From Prochilodus magdalenae (taxonomy: Eukaryota > Chordata > Actinopteri > Characiformes > Prochilodontidae): DNA of 64,000 nt. The notes under the pieces were generated by a model, which was given only the letters and a program-made list of their open reading frames with translations, did no database searches and had not been told where the DNA came from. The translations under genes and the position numbers were made by a program. Shown here one piece after another: positions 1 to 12,300 of this stretch; position 1 is the first letter of the stretch; every line of letters starts with the position of its first letter. The stretch covers positions 1 to 64,000 of the forward strand of contig JAMWET010001638.1 of the NCBI GenBank assembly GCA_024036415.1, written 5' to 3'.

Positions 1-95
1 GACCCTAACGTTACAAGGTGTGCCACACCAGGCTGCCATACCAGGCTGCCACACTTTAAGCGCATGCTCCACCAGGCTGCCACAGGCCCACAACT
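1..95 (-). mobile_element. SINE fragment cut by window edge
   Basis: These bases are the mirror of the 5' part of the SINE at 34,300-34,600. They contain three copies of an 'accaggctgcca'-like word where the right arm has a tidier GGTGGGCAGCCT duplication. Only the head of the element lies in the window. Confidence 0.5.
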
Positions 96-1524
96 TCCCA
101 AATTTGAGTGTGTGTAAATGTATTGGCTGTATGTTTTTTCATTGTTCAGTTTTATTTTTAATTTTAGGCAATAAAGCTTTGCTCCAGATCTCCCGTTACT
201 CACCCTGAAAGTGAGAGTGGGAATTCCTGGCTGTGGAAGTTTGCTTGCAGTTGCTCTTGCAGTGTATTATGTAGTTGCAGCATTGTCCATCTCATCCGTT
301 TGACAGAGATGTTTGTTTTCAAACTTTGGTGTTTTCCTTTCTTTCTAATTCCATATGTCGTAGTGGACGCCCCGCGCCATGCAATGCAAACAAACCACAT
401 TCAGCCCTACCGGAACGCAGCCCACCTCCGATACGTACCTGCTCGAGTTTCCAATTTCTGAGCTGTAAAAGCCATTCTGGACACTATGCTAATCTCTCAA
501 TCGACTCACCATTAGAGAATCCACCTTGATGCAACTGTTAAGTTCACTTCCACACCCTTCGGACATACCTCAATGCGTAATGAAGGGGGTTTTCTCTAGG
601 TCTATGCTAAATCGTCATAGAACATCACTGGCGGGGAAACCAATCGCGGACAATTGCTGCCGTAGGAAATCGATGGCCATGTTTACACAACCCCAGGAAT
701 AGCACATAGGTGTGTGCGGTGTTTCAGTGCCTCTTGAAACTGGTTTTCACAAATGGCATGAAAAATAACTAAGGTGGGAAAAAATGCGTATCTTACGGAC
801 GCGCAAGTCGGCTAGAACAAGGAGGTCGCCATCAGGAGACGTACTGCATCAGGGCTATGTTTAATTAGTTAGCAATACAGGCCGCCAACTGAAAGGGAAG
901 ACCAGCACTCTTTTAAACGCCGGCTTCGGGTGCGTGAACATCAGCAGCATCGCTGGCACTGGCGGCATCCTCCACAGACCGTGGTCCCCCAAAGCCTCCC
1001 CTCCGTCCCTAGAGATCAGTACGTTGCCCGCGGAGTTTAGTTAGCTCCAGTCTGCGTCTAACAAGGCGTCGTTTCAGATGCCAGCCCAGCGTCTGATTTA
1101 TTGGGCAATCCAGGAGTGCCTGTTTGATCGTCTGGGCAGCATGATAACCACACCAAGTCCCAACTTTTTTAATCGGTAAAAGTACGTAGTTTGTACCTTG
1201 ACTGTTTGGACCATGTGCCTATCTGGCCTTTTCCACTTCTGTCTCAGCCGTGTACCCTAGTACGACTTTCTCCATGTTTCTGACCTGGCCCAGTTTTCCT
1301 GGCTACTCTAACAGATTATCCTCTTTGTGAATACACACACGACATATAAAGCCCTGCTTGCCATCCGCGAGTTGTCTGGCCGATGAGACCGTAACGTAAA
1401 AGTCCAGTCCAGATTTTTTAATATGCGGACTTTTACAACACAACGTTACAGAGCAGCTGTACAGAGAATCCGGGCCCACGTCTCGCAACGAACCAGTCAA
1501 AGGCGACAGTGGCCAGGAAAAGTC
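96..1524. other. Unique DNA of left arm, no gene recognised
   Basis: This stretch has mixed composition and no long tandem repeat. It is mirrored at about 33,020-34,290. The short open frames here show no recognisable domain and are not preserved between the arms. Confidence 0.5.
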
Positions 1525-3955
1525 CTTCAGACTGCTTAAGAGAAGTGTTGGGTGTTTTAGGGGAAGTGTTGAGTGTTTAAGGTGGAGTGTTGAGTGTTTA
1601 GGAGAAGTGTTGGGTGTTTTAGGGGAAGTGTTGAGTGTTTAAGGTGGAGTGTTGAGTGTTTAGGAGAAGTGTTGAGTGTTTTAGAGGAAGTGTTGAGAGT
1701 TTAGGAGTGTTAAGAGTTTTTAGGGGAAATGTTGAGTGTTTTAGGGGAAGTGTTGAGTGTTTTAGAAGAAGCGTTGAATGTTTTAGAAGAATTGTTGAGT
1801 GTATTAGGAGAAGTGTTGAGTGTTTTAGAGGAAGTGTTGAGTGTTTTAGGGGAAGTGTTGAGTGTTTAGGAGAAGTGTTGAGTGTCTTAGGAGAAGTGTT
1901 GAGTTTTAGGAGTGTTAAGAGTTTTTAGGGGAAATGTTGAGTGTTTTAGGGGAAGTGTTGAGTGTTTTAGAAGAAGCGTTGAATGTTTTAGAAGAATTGT
2001 TGAGTGTATTAGGAGAAGTGTTGAGTGTTTTAGAGGAAGTGTTGAGTGTTTTAGGGGAAGTGTTGAGTGTTTTAGGAGAATCTTTTAGGGTTTTAGGAGG
2101 ATATTTGAGAGTTGTTAGGAAAAGTGTTGAGTGTTAGGAGGTGTTGAGTGTTTAGAAGAAGTGTTAAGTGTTTTAGGAGAAGTGTTGAGTGTTTTAGGAG
2201 GAGTGTTGAGTGTATTAGGGGAAGTGCTGAGTGTTTTAGAAGGAGTGTTGAGAGTTTCAGGATGAGTGTTTTAGGAGAAGCGTTGAGAGTTTTAGGAGAA
2301 GTGTTGAGTGATTTAAGAGACGTGTTGAGTGTTTAGGAGGAGTGTTGAGTGTTTTAGGGGAAGTGTTGAGTGTTTAGGAGAAGTGTTGAGTATCTTAGGA
2401 GAAGTGTTGAGTTTTAGGAGTGTTAAGAGTTTTTAGGGGAAGTGTTAAGTGTTTTAGGAGCAGCGTTGAGGGTTTTAGTAGAAGCGCTGAATGTTTTAGA
2501 AGAAGCGTTGAGTCTTTTAGAAGAATTGTTGAGCATATTAGGAGAAGTTTTGAGTTTTTTAGAGGAAGTGTTGAGTGTTTTAGGGGAAGTGTTGAGTGTT
2601 TTAGAAGGAGTGTTGAGAGTTTTAGGAGGAGTGTTTTAGGAGAAACGGTTTATGAGGATATTTGAGTGATTTAAGAGAACTGTTGAGTAGTTTGGAAGTG
2701 TTGAGTTTTTAGGAGAGTTGAGTGTTTTAGGAGAAGTGTTGAGAGTGTTAGGAGGATATTTGAGTAATTTAGAAGAAGTGTTGAGTGATTAACAAGGTGT
2801 GTTGAGTGTTTAGGAAAAGTGTTGAGTGATTTAGGAGAAGCGTTGAGAGTTTTAGGAAGATATTTGAGTGATTTAGGAAAAGTGTTGAGTGTTTTAGGAG
2901 AAGTGCTAAGTGTTTAGGAGAAGTGTTGAGTGTTTTAGGAGAAGTGTCGACTGTTTAATGAGGAGTGTTGAGTGTTTTAGGAGGAGTGTTGAGTGTTTTA
3001 TGAGAAGCATTAAGTGTTTTAGGAGAAGTGTTGAGAGTGTTAGGAGGATATTTGAGTAATTTAGAAGAAGTGTTGAGTGATTAACAAGGTGTGTTGAGTG
3101 TTTAGGAAAAGTGTTGAGTGATTTAGGAGAAGCGTTGAGAGTTTTAGGAAGATATTTGAGTGATTTAGGAAAAGTGTTGAGTGTTTTAGGAGAAGTGCTA
3201 AGTGTTTAGGAGAAGTGTTGAGTGTTTTAGGAGAAGTGTCGACTGTTTAATGAGGAGTGTTGAGTGTTTTAGGAGGAGTGTTGAGTGTTTTATGAGAAGC
3301 ATTAAGTGTTTAGGAGAAGTGTTAAGTGTTTAAGGAGAAGCATTGAGTGTTTTAGAAGAAGTGTTGAGTGTTTTAGGAGAAGTGTTGAGTGTTTTAGGAG
3401 AAGCATTAAGTGTTTAGAAGTGTTAAGTGTTTTAGGAGAAGCATTGAGTGGTTTAGAAGAAGTGTTGAGTGTTTAAGGGAAAGTTGAGTGTTTTGGGAGG
3501 AGTGTTGAGTGTTTAGGAGAACCAATGAGTGTTTTAGGAGGAGTGTTGAGTGTTTTAGGGGAAGTGAGTGTTTTAGAAGGAACGTTGAGAGTTTTAGGAA
3601 AAGTGTTTTAGGGGAATGGTTGAGTGTTTTAGGAGGAGTGTTTAGGAGAAGTGTTGAGTTTTTTAGGAAAAGCGTTGAGTGTTTAGGAGAAGTGTTAGGT
3701 GTTTTAGGAGAAGCATTAAGTGTTTTGTAAGAAGTGTTGAGTGTTTATGGAGAAGTGTCTAGTGTTTTAGAAGAAGTGTCGAGTGTTTTAGGAGAAGTGT
3801 TGAGTAATTTAGGAGAAGTGTCGACTGTTTAATGAGGAGTGTTGAGTGTTTTAAGAGAAGAGTTTGGTGTTTTAGGGGGAGTGTTGAGTGTTTAGGAGAA
3901 GTGTCGACTGTTTAATGAGGAGTGTTGAGTGTTTTAGGAGAAGCGTTAAGCTTGT
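1525..3955. repeat. 21-bp minisatellite, left arm
   Basis: The array is a degenerate tandem of a 21-base unit, roughly GTGTTGAGTGTTTTAGGAGAA, equivalent to more than 100 copies. Because 21 is a multiple of 3, it creates apparent MLSVLGEV or FRRSVECF repeat peptides that are not genes. A larger duplication is visible where about 2,735-3,010 recurs at about 3,020-3,300. The right-arm counterpart is about 800 bp shorter. Confidence 0.95.
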
Positions 3956-4474
3956 GCTCTTCGTCCTGGATGGACAGAGCTTGGGCTGGCCTGGTAGCGG
4001 AGGTAAGCTGGTTTCCCCAGTGACACTCGTTCACCTGTAGACAGCGGTGCGGTGAGCGGTAGGAAGCCACAGGTAACAGCAGGGTTCCTCTAACAGATAC
4101 CACTGACCTGAAATTCCAGACTGGAGTCGGTAGATGTGCCATTCCCGGGAGCGAAGCCGATACATCAGGTCCTGAAAACTCATTACCACTTCAGTTAGCA
4201 GCTCTCTCGAGGACGCGAGACAAAGAGCAGGTCCTGCGGAAACGTAACCGCCCGGTCTTCCTGCGGTATCGGGGTAGGATGTGGATGACTGTGTGAGGTG
4301 GCAGGCTGTGCGGTAGAGCGTGTGAACCGCAGTCAGTCCCAGTGGGAACTGGGACGGCGGATAAAGTGGCAGGCAACTTCCTCAAGATCCGTGTCCAAGT
4401 CATTCTGCTGGAAATTCGCTGAGCTTTCCAGGCCACCTACGTACGACACAGGAAACCCGGAGACAGGCTCGGGC

Positions 4475-5225
4475 CCGATCCCATCAACAAGCTCAACAGC
4501 TGCTCTGATTGGCTGTCCTGTATTTGGGTCATATTCAGAGCTGCAGAGCTGAATCACTTCTTATAAGATTACTGGTAAATGGGCGGGGCTAAACAACTAT
4601 GAAAGATATATGTAAATATATGTAAATGAGCTCTGTTCTGATTGGCTGTTCTATATTTGGGCCATATACAGAGCTGAATCACTCTTTATAAGATTAGTAG
4701 AAAACGGGCGGGGCTAAACAACTATGGGAGATATAGGTAAATATATGTAAATGAGCTTGGTTCTGATTGGCTGTCCTGTATTTGGGTCATATTCAGAAAA
4801 CTACTCAAGAGCTGTAGAGCTGAATCACTCCTTATAAGATTAGTGGTGAATGGGCGGGGCTAAACAACTATGATAGATACAGGTAAATATATGTAAATGA
4901 GCTTGGTTCTGATTGGCTGTCCTGTATTTGGGTCATATTCAGAGCTGCAGAGCTGAATCACTCCTTATGAGTTTAGTGGTGAATGGGCGGGGCTAAACAA
5001 CTATGGGAGATATAGATGACTATATGTAAATGAGCCCTGTTCTGATTAGCTGTTCTGTATTTGGGTCCTATTCAGAGCTGAAGAGCTGAAACACTGAGTT
5101 TAGTGGTGAATGGGCGGGACTATTTAACTGTTGGAGAAATAGGTGACTATGTAAATGAGCTCTGTTCTGATTGGCTGTTCTGTATTTGGGTCATATTCAG
5201 AGTTCCAGAGCTGTAATACTCCTTA
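4475..5225 (+). repeat. ~130-bp tandem array carrying CCAAT and GC boxes, left arm
   Basis: There are about six units. Each carries an inverted CCAAT box (TGATTGGCTG, with ATTGG at about 4,508, 4,641, 4,766, 4,912 and 5,170, and a mutated GATTAGCTG near 5,043). Most units are followed by a GC box, GGGCGGGGC, and a TATATGTAAATGAGC segment. These are the classic NF-Y and Sp1 motifs, but no transcript start or coding exon is attached, so promoter function is only inferred. Confidence 0.85.
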
Positions 5226-5399
5226 CAAGGCCTCATGTTGAACCTACACACCCAACATTTCTGAAGCACGTGTGCGGGAAGGCTGACCTCGGGTTGACCG
5301 TAAGCTGATTTTGCATGTTCCATCTTTGAAATTTGGGTGTTTGTTTTATTTTGCAAGGGCCAAATGTTCAGATTTCCTGTTACATGAACTTTAGTTCCA

Positions 5400-5710
5400 A
5401 ATAATTCCTTTAACCATCCTCACCATCTGACGGTAGCTCGTCTACTGCTGCACAGTGCAGTGTTGGTCATCCTCTAGTCCTTCACCAGTGCCCACAGGAC
5501 GCTGCCATGCTGGATAGTTTGGTTGGTGGACGATTCTCAGTCCAGCAGTGACACTGAGGCGCCCAGCAGCACCCACTCACACCAGCACTCACCACCAACT
5601 ACAGTCGGTAACTATAGAACTGCAGAGTGCTCCTATATGGTCCATGGAGCTGATAGAACTGAAAGAGTGCAGATACACTGAGGTGGTCATAATTATCTGG
5701 CTCATCTGCC
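5400..5710 (+). mobile_element. MITE-like DNA transposon copy, left arm
   Basis: The sequence shares the 'gcacagtgcagtgttggtcatc', 'agtccagcagtgacactgag' and 'actcacaccagcac' words with the copies at 36,040, 39,652 and 41,378. This is a common fish nonautonomous element. This copy joins its two half-elements with a short deletion and encodes nothing. Confidence 0.7.
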
Positions 5711-6240
5711 ACTGTAGAACCAGCATGGGGGTTGTTGTTGAGTGTAGAGCACAAAGAGATCCTCCGGTATTCCCATTTTCCTGGGACCATGGGCTCCTGA
5801 TCCCACATTCACCTTTAGGGAAAGGTCCCGTCACCCTGGTTGTGTACACATGCATCTGGATTTCTTCCGATGAGCTGTGAGTCCTGGAAGAGGTGTTTCC
5901 AGGTGTGGAGTAAACATGGGGGGCGGGGGTGCAGCAGGGTGGACCCAGTCCCAGTAGGTGACTCCACTCTCCTTGCTGTTCTCCTCACTGGTATGTGGAG
6001 CTGGAGGCGAGTAAAGCAGGGTTTTGGCACGAAGCTCCTCAGGCTCCTCACTCCGGCAGCACTCCTGGCCCTCAGCCAGACTTCATCGCTACTGGCCCCT
6101 AAAGGAGAAGGCTCGGTGCTCCACCAACCAGCACGTCCAATTCAGCAGGCTCTTCCAACAAGCTGTAGCAGAAGTGATTTACAGCTATGCTCTATGGAAC
6201 AGTGGTACCCAGTGCACAAGGCGGGGCGGGGCGGGGGGCG
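5711..6240. other. Interspersed-repeat-like DNA, no gene recognised
   Basis: This stretch is mirrored near 28,990-29,565. It ends in a G-rich tract at about 6,220-6,243 with runs of 4, 4 and 6 G. The open frames (140 and 218 aa) are broken or shifted in the other arm and show no domain, so they are not called as genes. Confidence 0.4.
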
Positions 6241-6299
6241 GTGTAGAAGGACCGTTACATAGCACAAAATGGAGGGACCTGTTTATTTTGGTGGTCCAC

Positions 6300-6960
6300 T
6301 GTAGGGGATCTAATTTGCATAATGTTCCCTCTTCGAAATACAGTCAACCAAGACATGCGGTCACTGAGGGAACAATGAAAGATCACGTCAGAGATCACAT
6401 CTCACAGCCCAGCAGCTCATCATCTTATCTCCATAGCATTCCTATCCCGGCATTCCAAGATGACAGTTCTGGCATCCACAGGGCTGCAAACGTGAGTGAT
6501 GTGCATGAAGCCCATTCAGGAGCATTCACACATCTGGACCGGCCTGCGGAATCCCCAGATCGGAATCTTCGTGGACATCTGTGGGAACTACCTGGAACAA
6601 CCAGGGAACCGCCAGAGAAGGCATCCACCAAATCTGTCCTAGCCGTCCAAGTCTTTGATCTAAGAGGGTCTGAACATTGATGTGGCCTCCATCCAGACAC
6701 TTGTCCAGTCCATGCCAAATCCAATCCCAGCTCCTCATGATGTGTCCAGTGAGCGGATTACCTATGAGAACGTACCAGTGTGTGTGGAGTGGCGGAACAG
6801 TAGCAGCAACCATCCTAAAACCGGAATGTTGTCCGGGTATAGACCACAGGACGGCACACACGTGTTGGAAAGCAAGATCTGAGGTCCTGCAGAAACTGGT
6901 CATCATCTGGAGCTCATCTGTAGCCTTCATCTCAACCCCAAGAGTTCCCCCACAGCAGTT
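6300..6960 (+). pseudogene. Tc1/mariner-like transposon relic, left arm
   Basis: A plus-strand frame reads WPAESPDRN...HLWELP, which resembles the SPDLNPIEHLW region of Tc1-type transposases. It is followed by a LVQSMPNPI stretch like the C-terminal LxxSMPRRI of the same family. The fragment has no start, no HTH and no complete catalytic core, so it is a dead copy. The family call rests on these two short motifs. Confidence 0.45.
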
Positions 6961-7184
6961 TGAGCATTCGTAGATGAGCTACGGGGGAACGAGCAGTCCT
7001 TCTACGAACCAAGTGCCTGATGCGCCCAGCAGCTGTCCAGGATCCATAAGCGGTTAAAAGGTTCGACCATCAGTGACCAGATTCAAGGCTAACTGGGAAA
7101 CCCTGCTTTCGTGAAATAGCGTTCCGACACGTACGGCTTCATAACACCACATTAGAACACGCGTGTTTAAGATTCCATGCATCC

Positions 7185-7190
7185 TTTATT
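7185..7190 (-). terminator. Candidate poly(A) signal, left arm
   Basis: The minus strand reads AATAAA. It is the mirror of 28,037-28,042, downstream of the abhd17c stop codon. Confidence 0.5.
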
Positions 7191-7289
7191 CCATTACATA
7201 GCAATACAACATCCAGCGTGTTGCCTGGAAGCAACAGCCAACAGAAAGAGAGTAGTAATCTGTCTCACGGCACATTTAAGGCTTTTTCC

Positions 7290-7325
<36 letters not shown>

Positions 7326-9191
7326 GTACACTAGCACGGTTTGTACCAACTACGGTTTCTTCTTTTACCTTTATTATTATACTCGCATTCAGTGATTCCA
7401 GTGTCAAACTCATTAAAAAGGTTAAATACCATTTACTTCCTGTTTTACATATCTATAGAGAGGAGATCGGCGTGTACAGTACAGATTATCTTACAAACCA
7501 GCAGTAAAAGAGGTGTAAAGATAATATTAATAAGTACTGGAAAAAACATCGTAAAAACTTCAGTATCAAAAAACAATGACGGGGCTCAGTTAGGGGCGTG
7601 TTCAGTCATTCTTTAAAAAGAGTCTCGATCGAAAAGACCGAGGAGGCTGAAATAAGGGTCTCGGGAGCCACCTCCCAACCTCCCCTCCCCCCGCCAATCA
7701 GGACCCCCCGCAAAGAAACGACATGAGAAACAAGACGACATCCCGTTTACGCACACACTCACAAACCGCCACTGCTTCACCGTACAGCAATACACAGACT
7801 CAAACCCACAGAGATTCACCCCACCTGCCCGAAACTACGCTAGCCCGAAAGTCGCTCATGTTGACAATCACACGGTATTCCCAGCCGCTCCAATCAGACC
7901 CCGGAGCTCCTTCTCCAACCGCACGTCGGAACACGTCCGAGCCGCCCGGTGCTAACCCTAAACCGTCCGAATACGTTAACATTTCCGAAGCGGCCTTTCT
8001 TACGCCTAACGAAAAGTAAACCTGTCCAGCTTCCTTACTGTCCCTCGTCTAGCTACTCCGGCTCCTACGCATCCTCCGGGGCGGAGTAGATGTCTGGAAT
8101 GGAGAGGAAGCCGCGAAAGCTTGGAGAAATGGCTCGATGCGATCAGTGTTCCACTTTGTACCTTACCGTTGTTTTGCCCAAGTTCAGTTTCACAGTGATT
8201 CTCATTTAAGAAGAGCAGCAGCTAGCGTTAGCCCCCCGCCGCAGCCAAAGAAAAGCCCACCCCTCGAGAAATAACCGAGTTCATGTTCCTCGTTCGAAGA
8301 GCAGCGGCTAGCATCGACCCCCCCAGAAAACCGGAAAACCTGGAGCTAAACATCCGCGGAGCGTAAGGCTTACCGATGTAGTGTTGGCGCTAAAGAAAAA
8401 GCTATGACTTCACATTATCATCGTCCGCTCAGTCACGAAACCGCCGTGGTGTATTGTAGTGTCTACGGAGTAACAATGCCCTGATCAACGTAATAACACA
8501 AAGCACCATGCTCCAGAGCCAGACGGACGGGGAACCGGAACCCCTGCGCAACCCAGAGTGGTTCTCTCCTCCAACGAGGCAGGGGTTTCCTATTCCGGTT
8601 CACCGGCAGCTGAGCGGTATTTTCCCTGGGCAGTATTCTTTCACCACGCAAACAAAAGACACACAACCGCCGCGTGCGCAGACTGGCCTCATAACACAAA
8701 AACAAAAACAAAAAAAAACTCGAGAGCGCTCTCAGAGAGAATTCGATGGAATGCCACGAAAAAAATTCCGAAGGAAATCATCAGAGCATAAAAATAAACG
8801 CAGTGGTCACCTGAAAATATCCGCACGGTAAAAGTGCATCCGTTAATTCGCCCCACGAGGTCGGGCGCTTACAAAACAGATCAAATCAAAATCAGCGAAA
8901 CGACTCAAAACACAAAAGATACGCAAAGTCTGCGGTGCAAAAAACTGGAAAAATTCTTCATCAGGTAGAAAACAACACCAGGTTAATCAAAATCAGTAAA
9001 ACGCTAAAACATTCTCCCCCCTGTAGAGATGGAAAGGCCCTGTTCCTTATTAACACCACCGCAGAGCCTCCAGGAGGACAAGAGTTCAGATGTCGCTTTC
9101 GTCTCGGCAAGTGCAAATACTTGATGGTGCTCCTCGGCCCTGCTTAGAGAGGAGCTCATCAGAACATGTGCCTTGGTCTGGAGGGTGCAGT
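7185..9191 (-). other. abhd17c: 3' UTR of abhd17c exon copy, left arm
   Basis: About 2.0 kb of noncoding DNA follows the stop codon. On the minus strand it ends at an AATAAA signal (seen as TTTATT at 7,185-7,190), and another lies near 7,365. It contains a TTA-type trinucleotide run near 7,290-7,315 and a CpG-rich block at about 7,620-8,900. The extent is inferred from the poly(A) signal and from the equal length in the right arm. Confidence 0.5.
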
Positions 9192-9411
9192 TCAGGAGGT
9201 AGCCAGCTCGAAGGAGATGAACTGCTTCAGTCTCTCCAGGTACTGAGCGTACAGCTCGATGTCGTTGTGCCCGGCGCCTTCCACCCACAGTGGCTCCACG
9301 GCGCGCGGGCAGCGCTCGTAGATGGCCAGGCCGTGGGAGAAATCGATGACCTCGTCCTCCGTCCCGTGAATGACCAGAACTGGGGAGGCCACCTTCGAGA
9401 CTTTATCGATG
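9192..9411 (-). CDS. abhd17c: ABHD17 depalmitoylase, last coding exon (left-arm copy)
   Basis: This is the last coding exon of an ABHD17-family alpha/beta hydrolase. Members of the family are membrane-associated serine hydrolases that remove palmitate from proteins such as N-Ras and PSD-95. The exon starts after an AG acceptor (phase 2) and encodes about 72 residues to a TGA. It carries the catalytic Asp in [13 protein letters not shown] and the catalytic His in WVEGAGHND, then a C-terminal [14 protein letters not shown] helix. The catalytic Ser motif (GxSxG) and the N-terminal palmitoylated Cys cluster lie on upstream exons, which were not found here. [10 protein letters not shown] and [12 protein letters not shown] favour ABHD17C over A or B, from memory of the family. 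The predicted peptide is identical in the other arm, with one synonymous base difference seen. Confidence 0.85.
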
Positions 9412-9444
9412 CTGGAACAGAAGAAGAAAGACCACGTTAGACCA

Positions 9445-11385
9445 ACTCATCACATCATTCATACTGGATTATAATCCCTCAGTTATTACCGTCAGACTGT
9501 ACACGCTACACACGCTGCAGATTCATACTGGATTATAATCACTCCACAGTTATTACAGTCAGACTGTAAACGCTACACACGCTGCAGATTCATACTGGAT
9601 TATAATCACTCCACAGTTATTACAGTCAGACTGTAAACGCTACACACGCTGCAGATTCATACTGGATTATAATCACTCCACAGTTATTACCGTCAGACTG
9701 TACACGCTACACACGCTGCAGATTCATACTGGATTATAATCCCTCCACAGTTATTACCGTCAGACTGTAAACGCTACACACGCTGCAGATTCATACTGGA
9801 TTATAATCCCTCTACAGTTATTACCGTCAGACTGTAAACGCTACACACGCTGCAGATTCATACCGGATTATAATCACTCCACAGTTATTACCGTCAGACT
9901 GTAAACGCTACACACGCTGCAGATTCATACTGGATTATAATCCCTCCACAGTTATTACCGTCAGACTATAAACGCTACACACGCTGCAGATTCATACTGG
10001 ATTATAATCCCTCCACAGTTATTACCGTCAGACTGTACACGCTACACACGCTGCAGATTCATACCGCATTATAATCACTCCACAGTTATTACCGTCAGAC
10101 TGTAAACACTACACAGGCTGCAGATTCATACCGGATTATAATCCCTCCACAGTTATTACCGTCAGACTGTAAACACTACACAGGCTGCAGATTCATACCG
10201 GATTATAATCCCTCCACAGTTATTACCGTCAGACCGTAAACACTACACACGCTGCAGATTCATACCGGATCATAATCCCTAAACAGTTATTACCGTCAGA
10301 CTGTAAACACTACACACGCTGCAGATTCATACCGGATCATAATCCCTAAACAGTTATTACCGTCAGACTGTAAACACTACACACGCTGCAGATACATACT
10401 GGATTATAATCCCTCCACAGTTATTACCGTCAGACTGTAAACACTACACACGCTGCAGATACATACTGGATTATAATCCCTCCACAGTTATTACCGTCAG
10501 ACTGTAAACACTACACACGCTGCAGATTCATACTGGATTATAATCCTTCCACAGTTATTACCGTCAGACTGTAAACGCCACACACGCTGCAGATTCATAC
10601 CGGATTATAATCCCTCCACAGTTATTACCGTCAGACTGTAAACGCTACACACGCTGCAGATTCATACCGGATTATAATCCCTCCACAGTTATTACCGTCA
10701 GACTGTAAACACTACACACGCTGCAGATTCATACTGGATTATAATCCCTCCACAGTTATTACTGTCAGACTGTAAACACTACACACGCTGCAGATTCATA
10801 CCGGATTATAATCCCTCCACAGTTATTACCGTCAGACCGTAAACACTACACACGCTGCAGATTCATACCGGATTATAATCCCTCCACAGTTATTACCGTC
10901 AGACTGTAAACGCTACACACGCTGCAGATTCATTCTGGATTATAATCACTCCACAGTTATCACCGTCAGACTGTAAACACTACACACGCTGCAGATTCAT
11001 ACCGGATTATAATCCCTCCACAGTTATTACCGTCAGACTGTAAACGCTACACACGCTGCAAATTCATACTGGATTATAATCACCCCACAGTTATTACCGT
11101 CAGACTGTAAACACTACACACGCTGCAGATTCATACTGGATTATAATCCCTCCACAGTTATTACCGTCAGACTGTAAACACTACACACGCTGCAGATTCA
11201 TACTGGATTATAATCTCTCTACAGTTATTACTGTCAGACTGTAAACACTACACACGCTGCAGATTCATACTGGATTATAATCTCTCTACAGTTATTACCG
11301 TCAGACTGTAAACACTACACACGCTGCAGATTCATACTGGATTATAATCTCTCTACAGTTATTACTGTCAGACTGTAAACAGCAG
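9445..11385. repeat. 67-bp minisatellite in abhd17c intron, left arm
   Basis: About 29 tandem copies of a 67-base unit are present, containing ATTCATACTGGATTATAATC and ACAGTTATTACCGTCAGACT, with nearly perfect register. It begins within about 40 bases of the exon 3 splice acceptor. Variants such as TAAACG/TAAACA and CCTCCAC/CTCTAC alternate in blocks, which suggests recent unequal exchange. Confidence 0.97.
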
Positions 11386-11415
11386 GACTAGTTAATGAGC
11401 AAAAGTCACTTGACC

Positions 11416-11467
11416 AAGAGGAAGAGGAAGAGGAAGAAGAAGAGGAAGAGGAAGAGGAAGAAGAGGA
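11416..11467 (+). repeat. GAA/GAG purine tract, left arm
   Basis: This is a run of about 50 purines made of GAAGAG units, mirrored at 23,718-23,770. It causes a Lys/Arg-rich open frame that is not a gene. Confidence 0.9.
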
Positions 11468-11639
11468 TAACAATAGTGTGTAATAATGGAAACATGGCCA
11501 CTCATGCCACAAAGCCATTGCCCTCCAGCCCTCAGCTGGTCAAACCCATTATAACACCACATCAGCGGTGTGATCACTAACACCGCATAAAGCCAGAGTT
11601 CAAACCCCAACAAACAGCAGCCTCACTTTAAAGCACCAT

Positions 11640-12300
11640 CCGTCACGGCTAGAGCTACGGACGGGTGCAGCACGCTGCAGCTTATCAATTAGGTATACTA
11701 ATTAATCCAGCATTCCACACAGCTAATTACTGTTCAGCATCCTCATTAAGCCACGCGTATCCGGGCCGAGGTTAGCTGGAAGATTAACGCACGGAGCAGC
11801 CTAATAGGCCACGTCCATTCCAGACAGGAGAGCACCGTCTCCGCTCGGCTAAAACCAGTCACTCGGGCTGGATTCCTTCCATTAAACTCAGATCGGTAAA
11901 CGGAGCGCTGTTTCATTTCCAACATGGAGGGCGAGGAGGTCGTTTCGGGGCAGAGCGGCTCCCACACAGGACTGTTTAGCTCACAAAGCCGTTTCCCACT
12001 TTCCCCCATCCAGCTCCAGTGCTGGAGAGGAGACCGTATGTGAGAACACTGCTACGCTGATCCATCGTTACCTTTTTAAAACCTCATTACTGCCCCGGTC
12101 AGAGCTCCACTTAGCCGCGATGTATTTATTCCTCTCCACAGAACGGGATGACTCATCCTTTCCTTGCTGTCGCTCACCGAGAGGCCAGAACATGCTTCCT
12201 AAATATAACCCATTCATTCAGGCACAAAGCGCCGAGCGCTATAAATATCTAGACCGGAGAAAAGCTCAGAAGTCGTCTTTTCACGATGCTGACAAAACTC
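11640..12300. other. Unique AT/homeobox-site-rich block, left arm
   Basis: This nonrepetitive block holds several TAATTA or CTAATTAA sites at about 11,690-11,730 and a TGACTCA AP-1 site near 12,149. It is well preserved in the other arm at about 22,890-23,545. It resembles a fish conserved noncoding element within the abhd17c intron, but that is an inference from composition only. Confidence 0.3.

Noticed and set aside
1656..2665. Repeated FRRSVECF and VLSVLGEV peptides resembling a repeat protein
   Set aside because: The 21-bp unit is 7 codons long, frames stop and shift often, and the pattern is not kept in the right arm.
9090..9440. 116-aa plus-strand frame over the abhd17c exon
   Set aside because: It is the antisense shadow of the real exon on the minus strand.
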